From Rhizobium sp. (GTDB lineage: Bacteria > Pseudomonadota > Alphaproteobacteria > Rhizobiales > Rhizobiaceae): 21,991 nucleotides of DNA. How positions within the stretch are numbered: the stretch's first letter is position 1; each line of letters opens with the position of its first letter. The DNA is taken from assembly GCA_003501385.1 (NCBI GenBank), contig DNPN01000171.1:1-21991 (forward strand), written 5' to 3'. The notes under the pieces are model-generated. The model ran no database searches and was not told where the DNA came from. It saw only the letters and a list, made by a program, of their open reading frames with translations. Positions 21,854-21,991 of this stretch are shown here, one piece after another. Made by a program: the position numbers and the translations under genes.

Positions 21854-21991
21854 CCGGGAAGGGCTTTCTTTTGTTTTGAAAACTGTTCATAAGTTATTGA
21901 TGTTTGCCATTGGTTATTAGCGTAAGTTTGGCTTTATGACTTTGATTTTATTGAGTTAAAATTAAACTTCTAAGCAGGTTGTCGCTGGTTC
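21854..21991. other. AT-rich non-coding end of the window
   Basis: No gene is seen. The sequence is clearly more AT-rich than the phage genes. TAAAAT at 21957-21962 is a fair -10 box, but no matching -35 element stands at the right distance. This could be the end of the late operon, a phage-host junction or the promoter of the next gene; the window ends too soon to tell. Confidence 0.35.

Noticed and set aside
21854..21991. Phage attachment site or prophage end at the right edge
   Set aside because: Base composition changes, but no tRNA end, integrase or second copy of a core sequence is visible in the window.

Overview
The window is the late-gene region of a siphovirus-like prophage or phage (long non-contractile tail) of an alphaproteobacterium. 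The likely host group is the Hyphomicrobiales (Brucella/Ochrobactrum or Rhizobium/Agrobacterium-like). This is inferred from the style of the tail, lysozyme and connector proteins and the moderate GC; no host gene or marker is present to prove it. Nearly everything reads rightward in one tightly packed array with ATGA, TGATG or GTGA stop/start overlaps. No integrase, terminase, repressor, tRNA or CRISPR is present.

Layout. 1-2754: end of an upstream gene, then the head-tail joining module (connector, probable stopper, small accessory proteins, neck protein, tail terminator). 2827-4847: tail tube protein, a small companion, then two tail-assembly chaperone frames joined by a canonical A_AAA_AAC -1 slippery site at 4437-4443. 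4869-12697: tape measure with a lytic-transglycosylase-like domain and an internal 95-residue tandem repeat, then distal-tail, hub-type, NlpC/P60-like and central-fibre/hub proteins. 12763-16035: a 1090-residue mosaic tail spike or fibre with a probable beta-helix. 16036-17331: an insertion-like cassette with one leftward gene of unknown function, a non-coding tract with nested TTCCGGAA palindromes, and a second, slightly diverged copy of the last 86 bp of the tail-spike gene. 17402-18800: lysis cassette (small two-TM holin, GH24-type endolysin with N-terminal membrane anchor, and overlapping Rz/Rz1-type spanins). 18805-20645: a 49-residue leader ORF coupled to a LamG-like plus alpha/beta-hydrolase protein. 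20660-21853: one soluble unknown and three overlapping small membrane proteins, followed by AT-rich sequence to the window end.

How the parts fit. The head-tail and tail genes build the virion in the usual morphogenetic order. The spike and probably the LamG-esterase act on the cell surface, and the holin/endolysin/spanin set releases progeny. The least ordinary parts are the tail-spike 3'-end duplication that brackets an antisense moron-like gene, and the LamG-esterase with a beta-rich insertion inside its hydrolase fold.

Several starts differ from the longest open frame: 980, 9996, 10433, 16812 (minus), 18504, 18954, 20660 and 21554 are preferred because of ribosome-binding sites and stop/start coupling. 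All functions are by reading and family memory; no database search was possible.
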